Source: Prevotellaceae bacterium (GTDB lineage: Bacteria > Bacteroidota > Bacteroidia > Bacteroidales > Bacteroidaceae). Taken from it: 10,519 bases of DNA. The notes under the pieces were generated by a model. The model had not been told where the DNA came from, made no database searches, and worked only from the letters and a program-made list of their open reading frames with translations. Of this stretch, positions 1-5,979 are shown one piece after another (position 1 is the stretch's first letter; every line of letters begins with the position of its first letter). Position numbers and translations under genes: made by a program. The stretch lies in the NCBI GenBank assembly GCA_021153165.1, contig JAGKTZ010000066.1, positions 1 through 10,519 on the forward strand. Direction: 5' to 3'.

Positions 1-752
1 ATTTCATCTCCCAAATATCCAATATAGTCAGAATACGGGTTGTATCTAAAGGTATGTATTTCAGAACCCGAAATAATCACAACAGGAATCGTTTCAGCCA
101 AACCCACATGATCACAAGCGCTTCCGATACCGGGAGTAGAAGTCCATCTGTCACCGGCACCATAGGCATATACGACAGCGTTTGTAATATTGATTGTTCC
201 GCAGGACCCCCTGCCTGCTGCACCAATGGCTGAAGCGTAAAAGTTGTTCGTATATGCATATACAGTGACGTTTGAAATGCTAATGCTACCGGCATTATAA
301 CTTTCGCTGCCGTGGATGTACTTTCCGCCAATGGCTGCAGCAAGAGTACCGTGAGCACGAAGAATATTATCCGTCCCGTTTGAGGTAATATTAACTGTTC
401 CGCCCTCTGCTACAAAAATACCACCACATGGTACATCCGAATATTCTGTTTTTGTAGTGCCTATCGTATTGTCACCCAGCACAAATATGGTTGCGTTGCT
501 GCCGGATGCGACATCAATAGCACTGCCCTCATCAACAGTAATGCTTGTATTATTCAGGATAATCCTCGGATTTCCGCTTTCTACCTTGATACCGTACTTG
601 CCGGAGCCGGTGAAAGTGTATTCTTCGCTGTCGCTGATGACATAAGTCGCCGTCAATGTAGACAGGTCTATAGTCGAGGTTTGCGCCCATGCTCCTATTG
701 GCATCATAATTGCTATTAAGGCAAATAATAAAGTTTGTAGAGTTTTTTTCAT
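1..752 (-). CDS. Secreted beta-helix-like surface protein, partial (C-terminus beyond left edge)
   Basis: The reading frame opens with ATG at 752-750 and stays open for 250 codons to the window edge, so the C-terminus and any sorting signal are not visible. Residues 1-23 form a clear signal peptide (MKKTLQTLLFALIAIMMPIG, then AWA before Q24), so the product is exported. The mature part is rich in G, S, T, N, I and V, with short beta-strand-like turns. Around residues 155-211 a unit of the type G-(S/T)-I-x-I-(S/T)-N-x-x-V-Y-A-Y followed by (A/P)-G-I/IG recurs twice. An AAIGG at 139-143 fits the same pattern. This resembles right-handed parallel beta-helix or carbohydrate-binding surface proteins of Bacteroidetes (inference; no family is proven). 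Upstream, a hairpin and a tetranucleotide tract may influence its expression. The start is chosen because it begins the signal peptide directly. Confidence 0.8.
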   Translation of the reverse strand, partial: MKKTLQTLLFALIAIMMPIGAWAQTSTIDLSTLTATYVISDSEEYTFTGSGKYGIKVESGNPRIILNNTSITVDEGSAIDVASGSNATIFVLGDNTIGTTKTEYSDVPCGGIFVAEGGTVNITSNGTDNILRAHGTLAAAIGGKYIHGSESYNAGSISISNVTVYAYTNNFYASAIGAAGRGSCGTINITNAVVYAYGAGDRWTSTPGIGSACDHVGLAETIPVVIISGSEIHTFRYNPYSDYIGYLGDE

Positions 753-795
753 AGTGTATAATTTACTTGATTATTAAATTCCGTAAAACGCAAAA

Positions 796-830
796 GCCCC
801 GCCGACGGAGATGATCTCCACCAGCGAGGC
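796..830 (-). terminator. Strong hairpin downstream of DUF1846 gene and in leader of surface protein gene
   Basis: The arms 814-830 and 796-812 pair over 17 positions around a single central base; the real loop is a few bases wider. Read as minus-strand RNA, all 17 positions pair, four of them as G-U wobbles. On the plus strand those four become A-C mismatches, so the structure is built for the minus transcript. It is followed by TTTTGCGTTTT. The simplest role is intrinsic terminator for the DUF1846 gene, which ends at 1016. It lies only 43 bases before the start of the surface protein gene, so an attenuator role in that gene's leader is also possible. No good promoter is visible between hairpin and start codon. 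Confidence 0.65.
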
Positions 831-860
831 CTTCTTTATATTATAGTATATAGTGTACTA

Positions 861-882
861 CTTGCTTGCTTGCTTGCTTGCT
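861..882. repeat. Tetranucleotide tract (CTTG)5.5
   Basis: Five and a half perfect copies of CTTG (AGCA/CAAG phase on the minus strand) lie upstream of the hairpin and of the surface protein gene. Perfect tetranucleotide tracts are prone to slipped-strand copy-number change in other bacteria. On the minus strand the tract falls inside a 13-codon open frame (ATG at 899, TAG at 858-860), but nothing shows that this frame is translated. Confidence 0.9.
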
Positions 883-985
883 AACATTTTATTCGACATG
901 GGCAAATAAACCATGGTTGGATTTGGGGTATTTTCAAAATTTCTTGTCTGCAAAAATAGAGTATTCTTTAACAAAACCATCCATC

Positions 986-1013
986 CTCGTTCCTCGTTTA
1001 TCGTTCCTCGTTC
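986..1013. repeat. 7-bp tandem array, four units
   Basis: Plus-strand units are CTCGTTC, CTCGTTT, ATCGTTC and CTCGTTC; the minus strand reads as purine-rich GAACGAG. The array begins just after the DUF1846 stop codon, in the direction of that gene. It has the same 7-base period as the purine-rich arrays at 2673 and 3821, but a different unit. Confidence 0.85.
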
Positions 1014-1015
1014 AC

Positions 1016-2479
1016 CTAAACCTTACGTACTGGGTCGCAGGTCAAGCCTACACCTAGTTTTTTGAAGATCTTGTGGTCCACTTCGCTCAGCATCACGGTG
1101 GAGTGTACCTGACAACCGTCGAATTTGGGCAACTGTTCCAGCGCGCGGCGGCAGTTGTCGTCGTCGATGCTCAGCACAGAGAGCGCCACGAGCACTTCGT
1201 CGGTGTGCAGACGGGGATTCTTGCCGTGCAGGAAGGAAACCTTCGTGCGCTGTATCGGTTCGATCATGCGTTGTGGAATCAGTCGGATGTTATGATCAAT
1301 GCCCGCCAGATGCTTCACTGCGTTCAGGATGAGCGCTGCACTTGGACCGAGCAATTCGGACGAAGACGAAGTGATGATGGTACCGTCCTGCAGTTCGATA
1401 GCAGCGGCCGAGAGTCCGCTCTCCTCCTTGCGTGCCTTGGCAGCCACGGTGGGTCGGCGGTATTCGGTGGTGATTTGAGCCTTCTTCATCACCAGCGCGA
1501 TCTTGTTCACCTCGTTCTCGTTGTCGCCCATCACAGCCAGGCGATTCAGTGCGGTGTAGTAGCGGCGTATGATCTCGTGGCGTGCGGCGTCGCAGCAAGC
1601 CTCCTCGTCACACATACAGAATCCCAGCATATTCACACCCATATCGGTGGGCGATTTGTAGGGATTTTCGCCGTAGATACCTTCGAAAAGGGAATTGAGT
1701 ACGGGGAAAATTTCGATATCGCGGTTGTAGTTGACAGCGATTTTGTCGTACGCCTCGAGGTGGAAGGGGTCGATCATATTCACGTCGTTCAGGTCGGCGG
1801 TAGCCGCTTCGTAGGCCTGATTGACGGGATGTTTCAGCGACAGATTCCACACGGGGAAGGTCTCGAATTTAGCATAGCCCGCCTTGATGCCACGCTTTTG
1901 TTCGTGGTAGAGTTGGCTCAGGCACACTGCCATCTTTCCACTACCAGGTCCCGGTGCTGTAACCACGACCAGTGGGCGAGTGGTTTCGACATAGTCATTG
2001 CGTCCGAAGCCGTCCTCCGAGTCGATCAGCGCCACATTGTTGGGATAGCCCTCGATGGTGTAGTGATAGCACACCTTGATGCCCTGGCGCTCCAATCGTG
2101 CGCGAAAGGCAGCCACGCTGGACTGTCCGTTGTAGTGTGTGATCACCACATGGTCGGACTTCAGGCCCACGCTTTGGTATTCGGCGTGCAGGCGCAGGAT
2201 GTCCTCGTCGTAGGTGATACCCAGGTCTCCGCGCACCTTGTTCTTCTCGATATCCAGGGCGCTGATCACCTGTATCATCTCGGCGTCGTCGCGCAGTTGC
2301 AATAGCATTTGCAACTTACTGTCGGGCTGAAATCCAGGCAGCACGCGGCTGGCATGGAAGTCGTCAAACAATTTGCCACCAAATTCCAGATACAATTTGT
2401 CGCCGAACTGAGCAATGCGTTGCTTGATGTGTTCGGACTGAATCTTTAGATATTTTTCGTTGTCAAAACCGTGTCTCAT
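1016..2479 (-). CDS. DUF1846 (UPF0371) family protein
   Basis: The 487-residue protein matches the DUF1846/UPF0371 family closely in length and sequence. The N-terminal signature is visible: GFD..KYL near residues 4-11 and LYLEFGGKLFDD plus HASRVLPGF at about 29-50. A glycine-rich TAPGPGSGK stretch at 174-182 resembles a phosphate-binding loop. A cysteine cluster FCMCDEEACC lies at about 287-296. The family is cytosolic and, to my knowledge, has no assigned reaction, so none is proposed. An upstream in-frame start at 2527 exists, but ATG 2479 is preferred: it gives the family's usual N-terminus, and a TAACTTTG promoter box (2488-2495) lies inside the longer version. The gene is transcribed alone or as the last gene before the hairpin at 796-830. 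A 364-base gap separates it from prmC on the same strand. Confidence 0.9.
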   Translation of the reverse strand: MRHGFDNEKYLKIQSEHIKQRIAQFGDKLYLEFGGKLFDDFHASRVLPGFQPDSKLQMLLQLRDDAEMIQVISALDIEKNKVRGDLGITYDEDILRLHAEYQSVGLKSDHVVITHYNGQSSVAAFRARLERQGIKVCYHYTIEGYPNNVALIDSEDGFGRNDYVETTRPLVVVTAPGPGSGKMAVCLSQLYHEQKRGIKAGYAKFETFPVWNLSLKHPVNQAYEAATADLNDVNMIDPFHLEAYDKIAVNYNRDIEIFPVLNSLFEGIYGENPYKSPTDMGVNMLGFCMCDEEACCDAARHEIIRRYYTALNRLAVMGDNENEVNKIALVMKKAQITTEYRRPTVAAKARKEESGLSAAAIELQDGTIITSSSSELLGPSAALILNAVKHLAGIDHNIRLIPQRMIEPIQRTKVSFLHGKNPRLHTDEVLVALSVLSIDDDNCRRALEQLPKFDGCQVHSTVMLSEVDHKIFKKLGVGLTCDPVRKV

Positions 2480-2487
2480 ACGGAGTG

Positions 2488-2495
2488 CAAAGTTA
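2488..2495 (-). promoter_or_regulatory. Candidate -7 box (TAACTTTG) for DUF1846 gene
   Basis: The minus strand reads TAACTTTG, an exact match to the Bacteroidetes -7 consensus TAnnTTTG, ending nine bases before the ATG at 2479. No TTTG was found at the proper distance for a -33 element. If it is used, the 5' leader would be only a few bases long, so it may be a chance match. Confidence 0.4.
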
Positions 2496-2672
2496 AGGGT
2501 TTTTCGTGATTTACATTTTATCCCCACTATATTTTTTTGAAAAAAACAACATTATTTTGAGACAGAAAAACGTCGAAAAAAAGTCCAGACCTTTTTGAAA
2601 TTTTGCGACGCCCCGTTAAAAAAAGGTGTACTTTTTTTCGAAGAAAAATAGGGAGAAGGACATCGCAGCAAT
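2496..2672. other. AT-rich spacer with a weak terminator-like stem
   Basis: No gene was seen here. The outer arms CGTCG (2571-2575) and CGACG (2606-2610) enclose an inner pairing GTC/GAC flanked by A and T runs. Read on the minus strand this gives AAAAAGGTC-TG-GAC-TTTTTTT, which could act as a late terminator for prmC. A short open frame across 2552-2740 is low-complexity and is not taken as a gene. Confidence 0.3.
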
Positions 2673-2700
2673 GAGGAGAGAGGAGAGAGGAGAGAGGAAA
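2673..2700. repeat. Purine-rich 7-bp tandem array, four units
   Basis: Units are GAGGAGA, GAGGAGA, GAGGAGA and GAGGAAA. The array abuts the 9-bp array starting at 2701, with no spacer. The same order, a purine tract followed by a 9-bp array, occurs at 3805-3916. Confidence 0.9.
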
Positions 2701-2727
2701 GGGTCCTTAGGGTCTCTAAGGTCTTTA
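2701..2727. repeat. 9-bp tandem array, unit RGGTCNNTA
   Basis: Units are GGGTCCTTA, GGGTCTCTA and AGGTCTTTA, followed by a degenerate fourth. The reverse complement of this unit type appears as a longer array at 9484-9537. Two units in that opposite orientation (GACCTTAGA, GACCCTACA) lie at 2821-2838, just downstream of prmC. Confidence 0.85.
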
Positions 2728-2748
2728 AGGTTAAGCACACTCCGCAAT

Positions 2749-2769
2749 GTCCCCCTGAGACAGGGGGAC
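2749..2769. repeat. Perfect 9-bp hairpin between prmC and DUF1846 genes
   Basis: GTCCCCCTG and CAGGGGGAC pair perfectly around AGA. A smaller stem, CGAG (2769-2772) with CTCG (2782-2785), follows. There is no T-run on either side, so a simple intrinsic terminator is unlikely. It looks like a palindromic intergenic element, or a structure in the prmC 3' untranslated RNA. Confidence 0.7.
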
Positions 2770-2843
2770 GAGAGCTTTAGGCTCGGAGGGGGTGGATAAT
2801 GGCTACTGATCTTTAAGGCCGACCTTAGAGACCCTACAGCCCT

Positions 2844-3800
2844 TTATTCCCTCAGCCAAGCGCAGACCATGCGCGGATTGCCATAGGCATCGTGGCGCAG
2901 GGTGGCATCGGTCAGCCCTGCCTGCTCGAAGACGGCCATCGTTTCGGCGGCATAGGCACGATTGATCTCGACCATCAGCAGACCGCCGGGCATCAGGGTG
3001 CGACGCGCCAACTGGGCCAGGGCTCGATAGAACAGCATCGGGTCGGCATCGGGCACAAACAGGGCGGTGTGGGGTTCGTGGTCCAGCACGTGCGATGCCA
3101 TCTCGCTGCGTTCTCTGTCGCAGATATAGGGCGGATTGCTCACGATGACGTGATAGCAATCCGATACGGCAGAGGTGTCCAGTGCGTCCTGCTGGCGAAA
3201 ATCTACCATGGCACCGTGGCGCAGGGCATTGCGGCGGGCCACGTCGAGGGCGGCGGGCGAGATATCCCAAGCCTGGACTTGCCATCCCGCTCCCAAAGCC
3301 AGCGCCAAGGATATGGCTATGCAACCGCTACCCGTACCGACATCAAGCAGGGTGTATTGTGCGACAGACTCGAGGAGAGCATGCTGTTCGCCAGACCCGA
3401 GGAGAGGATGCTGTGCTTGAGATGGTCCGAAAGCCCGATCAACCTCTGCCACACACCAGTGGACCAGTTCCTCGGTCTCGGGGCGCGGGATCAAGGTGGA
3501 AGTATCTACGGCAAAGGCACGGCCGCAGAATTTGGCTTCGCCCAAAGCATATTGTAGGGGCACGCCTTCGCCCAAGGATTGCAAAATAGATAGCAAGCGC
3601 TGGCACTCGTCCGAAGAAAAATACCTAACTTTGTCGGCATAGACGTCGAGACGGGCCACACCAAAGGCGTCCTCGAGCAGGATGAAGGCTTGGGCACGAG
3701 CTTCGCCCACGTCGTAGCGCGACGCCAACGTGGCGGTGATGTGGCGGTGCAATTGCCCCAGTGGCATTTCGCCGGCGGATATTTGAAATAGTGAAGACAT
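2844..3800 (-). CDS. prmC: Peptide chain release factor N5-glutamine methyltransferase PrmC
   Basis: This 318-residue S-adenosylmethionine-dependent methyltransferase modifies the glutamine of the GGQ motif in release factors RF1 and RF2 in the cytosol. The N-terminal helical domain covers about residues 1-90. The family signature IPRPETEEL is at 104-112. Motif I, DVGTGSG, is at 153-159. The catalytic NPPY, preceded by serine, is at 222-225, and the expected NPRM segment sits near the C-terminus (308-311). The chosen start, ATG 3800, gives a normal PrmC N-terminus. An upstream in-frame start at 3962 would add 54 residues translated from the tandem repeats and is rejected. A linker at about 127-150 carries a nine-residue tandem repeat and seems longer than usual. 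ribD diverges from it across a 146-base gap. No TAnnTTTG box is evident, so the promoter is unknown. Confidence 0.93.
   Translation of the reverse strand: MSSLFQISAGEMPLGQLHRHITATLASRYDVGEARAQAFILLEDAFGVARLDVYADKVRYFSSDECQRLLSILQSLGEGVPLQYALGEAKFCGRAFAVDTSTLIPRPETEELVHWCVAEVDRAFGPSQAQHPLLGSGEQHALLESVAQYTLLDVGTGSGCIAISLALALGAGWQVQAWDISPAALDVARRNALRHGAMVDFRQQDALDTSAVSDCYHVIVSNPPYICDRERSEMASHVLDHEPHTALFVPDADPMLFYRALAQLARRTLMPGGLLMVEINRAYAAETMAVFEQAGLTDATLRHDAYGNPRMVCAWLRE
3371..3414. repeat. 27-bp near-duplication inside prmC
   Basis: Two 17-base blocks, CGAGGAGAGCATGCTGT at 3371-3387 and CGAGGAGAGGATGCTGT at 3398-3414, differ at one base and are spaced 27 bases apart. That is nine codons, so the frame is kept. 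In the protein this gives the pattern Q-(H/Y)-x-L-L three times between residues 130 and 152, just before motif I. Confidence 0.8.
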
Positions 3801-3804
3801 TTTT

Positions 3805-3848
3805 AGGAGTGAGGAGTGTTGAGAGAGGAGAGAGGAGAGGGCAGAGAG
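3805..3848. repeat. Purine-rich 7-bp tandem arrays
   Basis: AGGAGTG occurs twice at 3805-3818. After a two-base gap come GAGAGAG, GAGAGAG, GAGAGGG and CAGAGAG at 3821-3848. This tract starts four bases upstream of the prmC start codon and leads directly into the CTAGA array, so it must be part of the prmC leader or promoter. Confidence 0.85.
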
Positions 3849-3849
3849 C

Positions 3850-3916
3850 CTAGAGATTCTAGAAAATCTAGAGACTCTAGAGCATCTAGAAAATCTAGAC
3901 CTTCTAGACCATCTAG
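3850..3916. repeat. 9-bp tandem array, unit CTAGANNNT, seven copies
   Basis: Seven consecutive nonamers all keep CTAGA at positions 1-5 and T at position 9; a partial eighth, CTAG, follows. Positions 6-8 vary (GAT, AAA, GAC, GCA, AAA, CCT, CCA, in order, each followed by T except where the T is already counted). The array fills most of the prmC-ribD divergent gap. Each unit contains the palindrome CTAG, so sites recur about once per helical turn. Function is unknown; it could be a protein-binding array or selfish low-complexity DNA. Confidence 0.92.
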
Positions 3917-3946
3917 CCCCCCATCCCACAAAAATACAAAGAAAAT

Positions 3947-5014
3947 ATGAATATAGAGGCAAATCACGAGAAATGGATGCGTCGCTGCATACAGTTGGCG
4001 CGCGGTGGCGAAATGGGTGCGGCGCCCAACCCGATGGTGGGAGCGGTGATCGTGCACCAAGATCGCATCATCGGCGAGGGCTTTCACATCTGTTGCGGCA
4101 AGGCGCATGCCGAGGTCAATGCGGTGAAGTCCGTCAAGGAGGGCGACCGCCATTTGCTACAAGATAGCACCATCTACGTCAGTCTGGAACCCTGTGCACA
4201 CTATGGTCGCACACCGCCCTGTGCCGAACTGATCATCCGCACGGGCATCCCCCGCGTGGTGGTGGGATGTGTGGATCCCTTTTCCAAGGTGGCGGGTCGC
4301 GGTATACAGATGTTGCGCGACGCTGGCGTGGATGTGACGGTCGGGGTGCTCGAGGCAGAGTGTCAAGCCCTGAACCGCCGATTCATCACTTGTCATGCCC
4401 AGGGGCGACCCTTCATCACGCTGAAGTGGGCAGTCAGTGCCGACGGCTTCATCGGACGCTGGAGAGACGAGGACGAAGTTTTCTCTACTACTACCACTAC
4501 CGAGACCTCTACCGAGACCGAGAACCTCAGCACCAGTTCCGACCTCTCGCCCACTACCACCTGTGCGCCCGTAGCCCTGTCTTCGCCGCACTCGTCGATA
4601 CGTGTGCACCACCAGCGTGCCACTCACGACGCCATCTTGGTGGGACACACCACATTGCTGTCCGACCGCCCATCGCTGACCACTCGTCTGTGGGACGGTC
4701 CCTCGCCCCTGCGCATCGTGCTGGGCAACCCTTCCGAGGGTGAATTGCCAGCGGGATTCGAGGCTTGTTCGGACATCGACACCCTGCTCGTATCGCTCAA
4801 TCGACGCGGCGTGCAGTCATTGCTGGTCGAGGGCGGCTGTCAGACGCTACAATCCTTCATCGACCGCGGTCTGTGGGACGAAGCGTGGCGCGAACTCTCG
4901 CCCGTAGTCCTGGGTAGCGGTGTGCCGGGTCCGCGTATGCCAATAGGGGTGAGCCGCACGACGCTGCAACGCTTCGGACGCACTATCGAGTTTTGGCAAA
5001 ATGACGAACAATAA
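3947..5014 (+). CDS. ribD: Bifunctional riboflavin deaminase/reductase RibD
   Basis: RibD carries out two consecutive early steps of riboflavin synthesis in the cytosol: deamination of the GTP-derived pyrimidine, then NADPH-dependent reduction of its ribose side chain. The N-terminal deaminase domain (about 1-145) has the zinc and catalytic motif HAEVNA at 54-59 and the second zinc motif PC..(G)RTPPC, with cysteines 83 and 92. The C-terminal reductase domain starts near LKWAVSADGFIG (159-170) and contains LLVEGG at 292-297. Length is 355 residues, normal for the family. That total hides a Thr/Ser/Glu-rich insertion at about 178-205 and an apparently shortened stretch at 255-290. ATG 3947 is chosen because it follows an A-rich leader and gives a normal N-terminus. 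prmC diverges from it; the gap holds repeats and no recognisable promoter. Confidence 0.93.
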   Translation: MNIEANHEKWMRRCIQLARGGEMGAAPNPMVGAVIVHQDRIIGEGFHICCGKAHAEVNAVKSVKEGDRHLLQDSTIYVSLEPCAHYGRTPPCAELIIRTGIPRVVVGCVDPFSKVAGRGIQMLRDAGVDVTVGVLEAECQALNRRFITCHAQGRPFITLKWAVSADGFIGRWRDEDEVFSTTTTTETSTETENLSTSSDLSPTTTCAPVALSSPHSSIRVHHQRATHDAILVGHTTLLSDRPSLTTRLWDGPSPLRIVLGNPSEGELPAGFEACSDIDTLLVSLNRRGVQSLLVEGGCQTLQSFIDRGLWDEAWRELSPVVLGSGVPGPRMPIGVSRTTLQRFGRTIEFWQNDEQ

Positions 5015-5071
5015 GCGTAGGCACAGCGCTCGCTACAAAAAACTTTTACCCTCTCCCCCCAAAAAAGTAAG

Positions 5072-5183
5072 GTGCTTGACCAATGAAAATCCGTGTTGAT
5101 TCGTGTTGATTCGTGGTAAAAACAAATCTACGTGGTAAGGCAAAATACACGAGATACGCGAGATACGTGGAGATTTAAGACGC
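5072..5183 (+). repeat. Dispersed intergenic repeat, copy A
   Basis: This copy lies between the convergent ribD and M50 genes. Positions 5072-5090 (19 bp) and 5099-5138 (40 bp) are perfect inverted matches to 9857-9875 and 9809-9848. The rest (up to 5183) matches copy B more loosely, including the phrase ending in GAGATACGTGGAGA. Within the copy, TTGATTCGTG is repeated in tandem. No coding frame was seen in 5015-5243. Confidence 0.9.
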
Positions 5184-5198
5184 CCCAATGGGACGTCT
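5178..5198. terminator. Hairpin between convergent ribD and M50 genes
   Basis: AGACG-C-CCC pairs with GGG-A-CGTCT around AAT, with one C/A mismatch. It is followed on the plus strand by a small GGCGCC palindrome and TTTT (5204-5213). It lies between two converging genes and could end transcription in both directions. The T-run is distant and short, so termination is an inference. Confidence 0.45.
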
Positions 5199-5243
5199 CT
5201 ACAGGCGCCTTTTGCTATCTTGACGACAGCCGCTCACACCACT

Positions 5244-5948
5244 TCACCACCACGCGCCAATAGCCAACAGATTGTCGTACCACGCACAGAGCAGGCGCCA
5301 TATTGAGGTGAAGACGTTGTAGTCTGGAAAGAAAGCGACGAGCAAGATGCAAACGTTGATGAGTCGTGCCAAATAGATATAACCATAGGCGAAGAGCAGG
5401 GGATAGCGATTGATGTCGGTCTGGTGACGCCCCGTCTGATTGTTGAAACAGACGAGATGAAAGGCAAGGGTCAGACCGATCAAAATATCAAATATCCAAA
5501 TGCCGTGAACACCTATCAGCGGACGGATCAGCAAAAGTAAATAAGTGAATATTGGCAAACAATAGGGCGCCAGCGACATCGGTATCATACCGCGCCCCAT
5601 GCTACCACTCGTAGAAACCAAACCGCCATCCTCGGCAGCATGAAAGGAGTGCACCCGCCTGAATAGCAACAGGGCTACGACGGTGTGGGTCAGTTCGTGA
5701 CTGAACGTCTCAAGCCATCCGAAATTGCTGCCCAATATACGCTTTGCCACGAGCATTGCCACCATACCCACAGCCACCCATTTGTAGAGCGAAAGTTGCG
5801 ACAGAATAGGTGTGGCAGACAAAAAGAGGATGCCCATCAAATCGCAAAAATAGGGTATGGTGAGCAGAGCGACCACGACCAACAGAGCAGTATAGATATA
5901 GAAACGAAGGTTACGCATTGTCGAAATTATATCTTTTTTGAAAAACAT
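5244..5948 (-). CDS. M50-type membrane metallopeptidase (M50B-like)
   Basis: The 234-residue protein is largely hydrophobic, with membrane segments at about 18-48, 55-70, 124-145, 148-165 and 183-207. The zinc-binding HELTH is at 84-88, preceded by SHELT as in M50B-like proteins, so Glu85 would be the catalytic base. A second motif with Asp154 in FDILIG and His164 lies in a later membrane segment and may supply the third ligand. M50 enzymes are membrane-embedded site-2-type proteases. Proteolysis here is inferred from the motif, and the substrate is unknown. Start ATG 5948 is chosen because a TAACTTTG box lies 32 bases upstream. ATG 5918 (MRNLRF) is a possible alternative start. The small secreted gene diverges from the same promoter region, so co-regulation is possible. 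Confidence 0.8.
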   Translation of the reverse strand: MFFKKDIISTMRNLRFYIYTALLVVVALLTIPYFCDLMGILFLSATPILSQLSLYKWVAVGMVAMLVAKRILGSNFGWLETFSHELTHTVVALLLFRRVHSFHAAEDGGLVSTSGSMGRGMIPMSLAPYCLPIFTYLLLLIRPLIGVHGIWIFDILIGLTLAFHLVCFNNQTGRHQTDINRYPLLFAYGYIYLARLINVCILLVAFFPDYNVFTSIWRLLCAWYDNLLAIGAWW

Positions 5949-5979
5949 TTGACGTTGTTTGAAATAAGTCTTATATTTG
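5948..5979 (+). promoter_or_regulatory. Bacteroidetes-type promoter of the small secreted protein gene
   Basis: TTTG at 5948-5951, then exactly 20 bases, then TATATTTG at 5972-5979 matches the Bacteroidetes consensus TTTG-N19-21-TAnnTTTG in full. The predicted transcript start is a few bases downstream, giving a leader of roughly 40 A-rich bases before ATG 6023. The -33 element overlaps the start codon of the divergent M50 gene. Confidence 0.8.

Noticed and set aside
951..958. TATTTTTG as a -7 promoter box for the surface protein gene (minus strand)
   Set aside because: It matches TAnnTTTG, but the nearest TTTG is only about 13 bases upstream and the box is about 200 bases from the start codon, before a terminator-like hairpin. 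Not strong enough to list as a feature.
1073..2305. 410-codon open frame on the plus strand opposite the DUF1846 gene
   Set aside because: It is antisense to a clearly conserved protein, and its product is His/Val/Gln-rich without a recognisable domain. It is a codon-bias shadow.
2480..2527. 16-residue N-terminal extension of the DUF1846 protein from position 2527
   Set aside because: The family N-terminus fits ATG 2479, and the extension covers a TAACTTTG box.
2552..2740. 62-codon minus-strand open frame
   Set aside because: It is built from the repeat arrays and A/T runs; no start context or domain supports a gene.
3850..3916. CRISPR array
   Set aside because: The repeat unit is 9 bp with no spacers of constant length, and no cas gene is present.
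3801..3962. 54-residue N-terminal extension of PrmC from the ATG at 3962
   Set aside because: The extension translates the tandem repeats into an Arg/Ser-rich low-complexity stretch and overlaps the ribD start. The normal PrmC N-terminus begins at 3800.
3803..4153. Leu/Asp-rich 116-codon minus-strand open frame across the CTAGA array
   Set aside because: It overlaps the start of ribD antisense. Its three-residue periodicity is a by-product of the 9-bp repeat.
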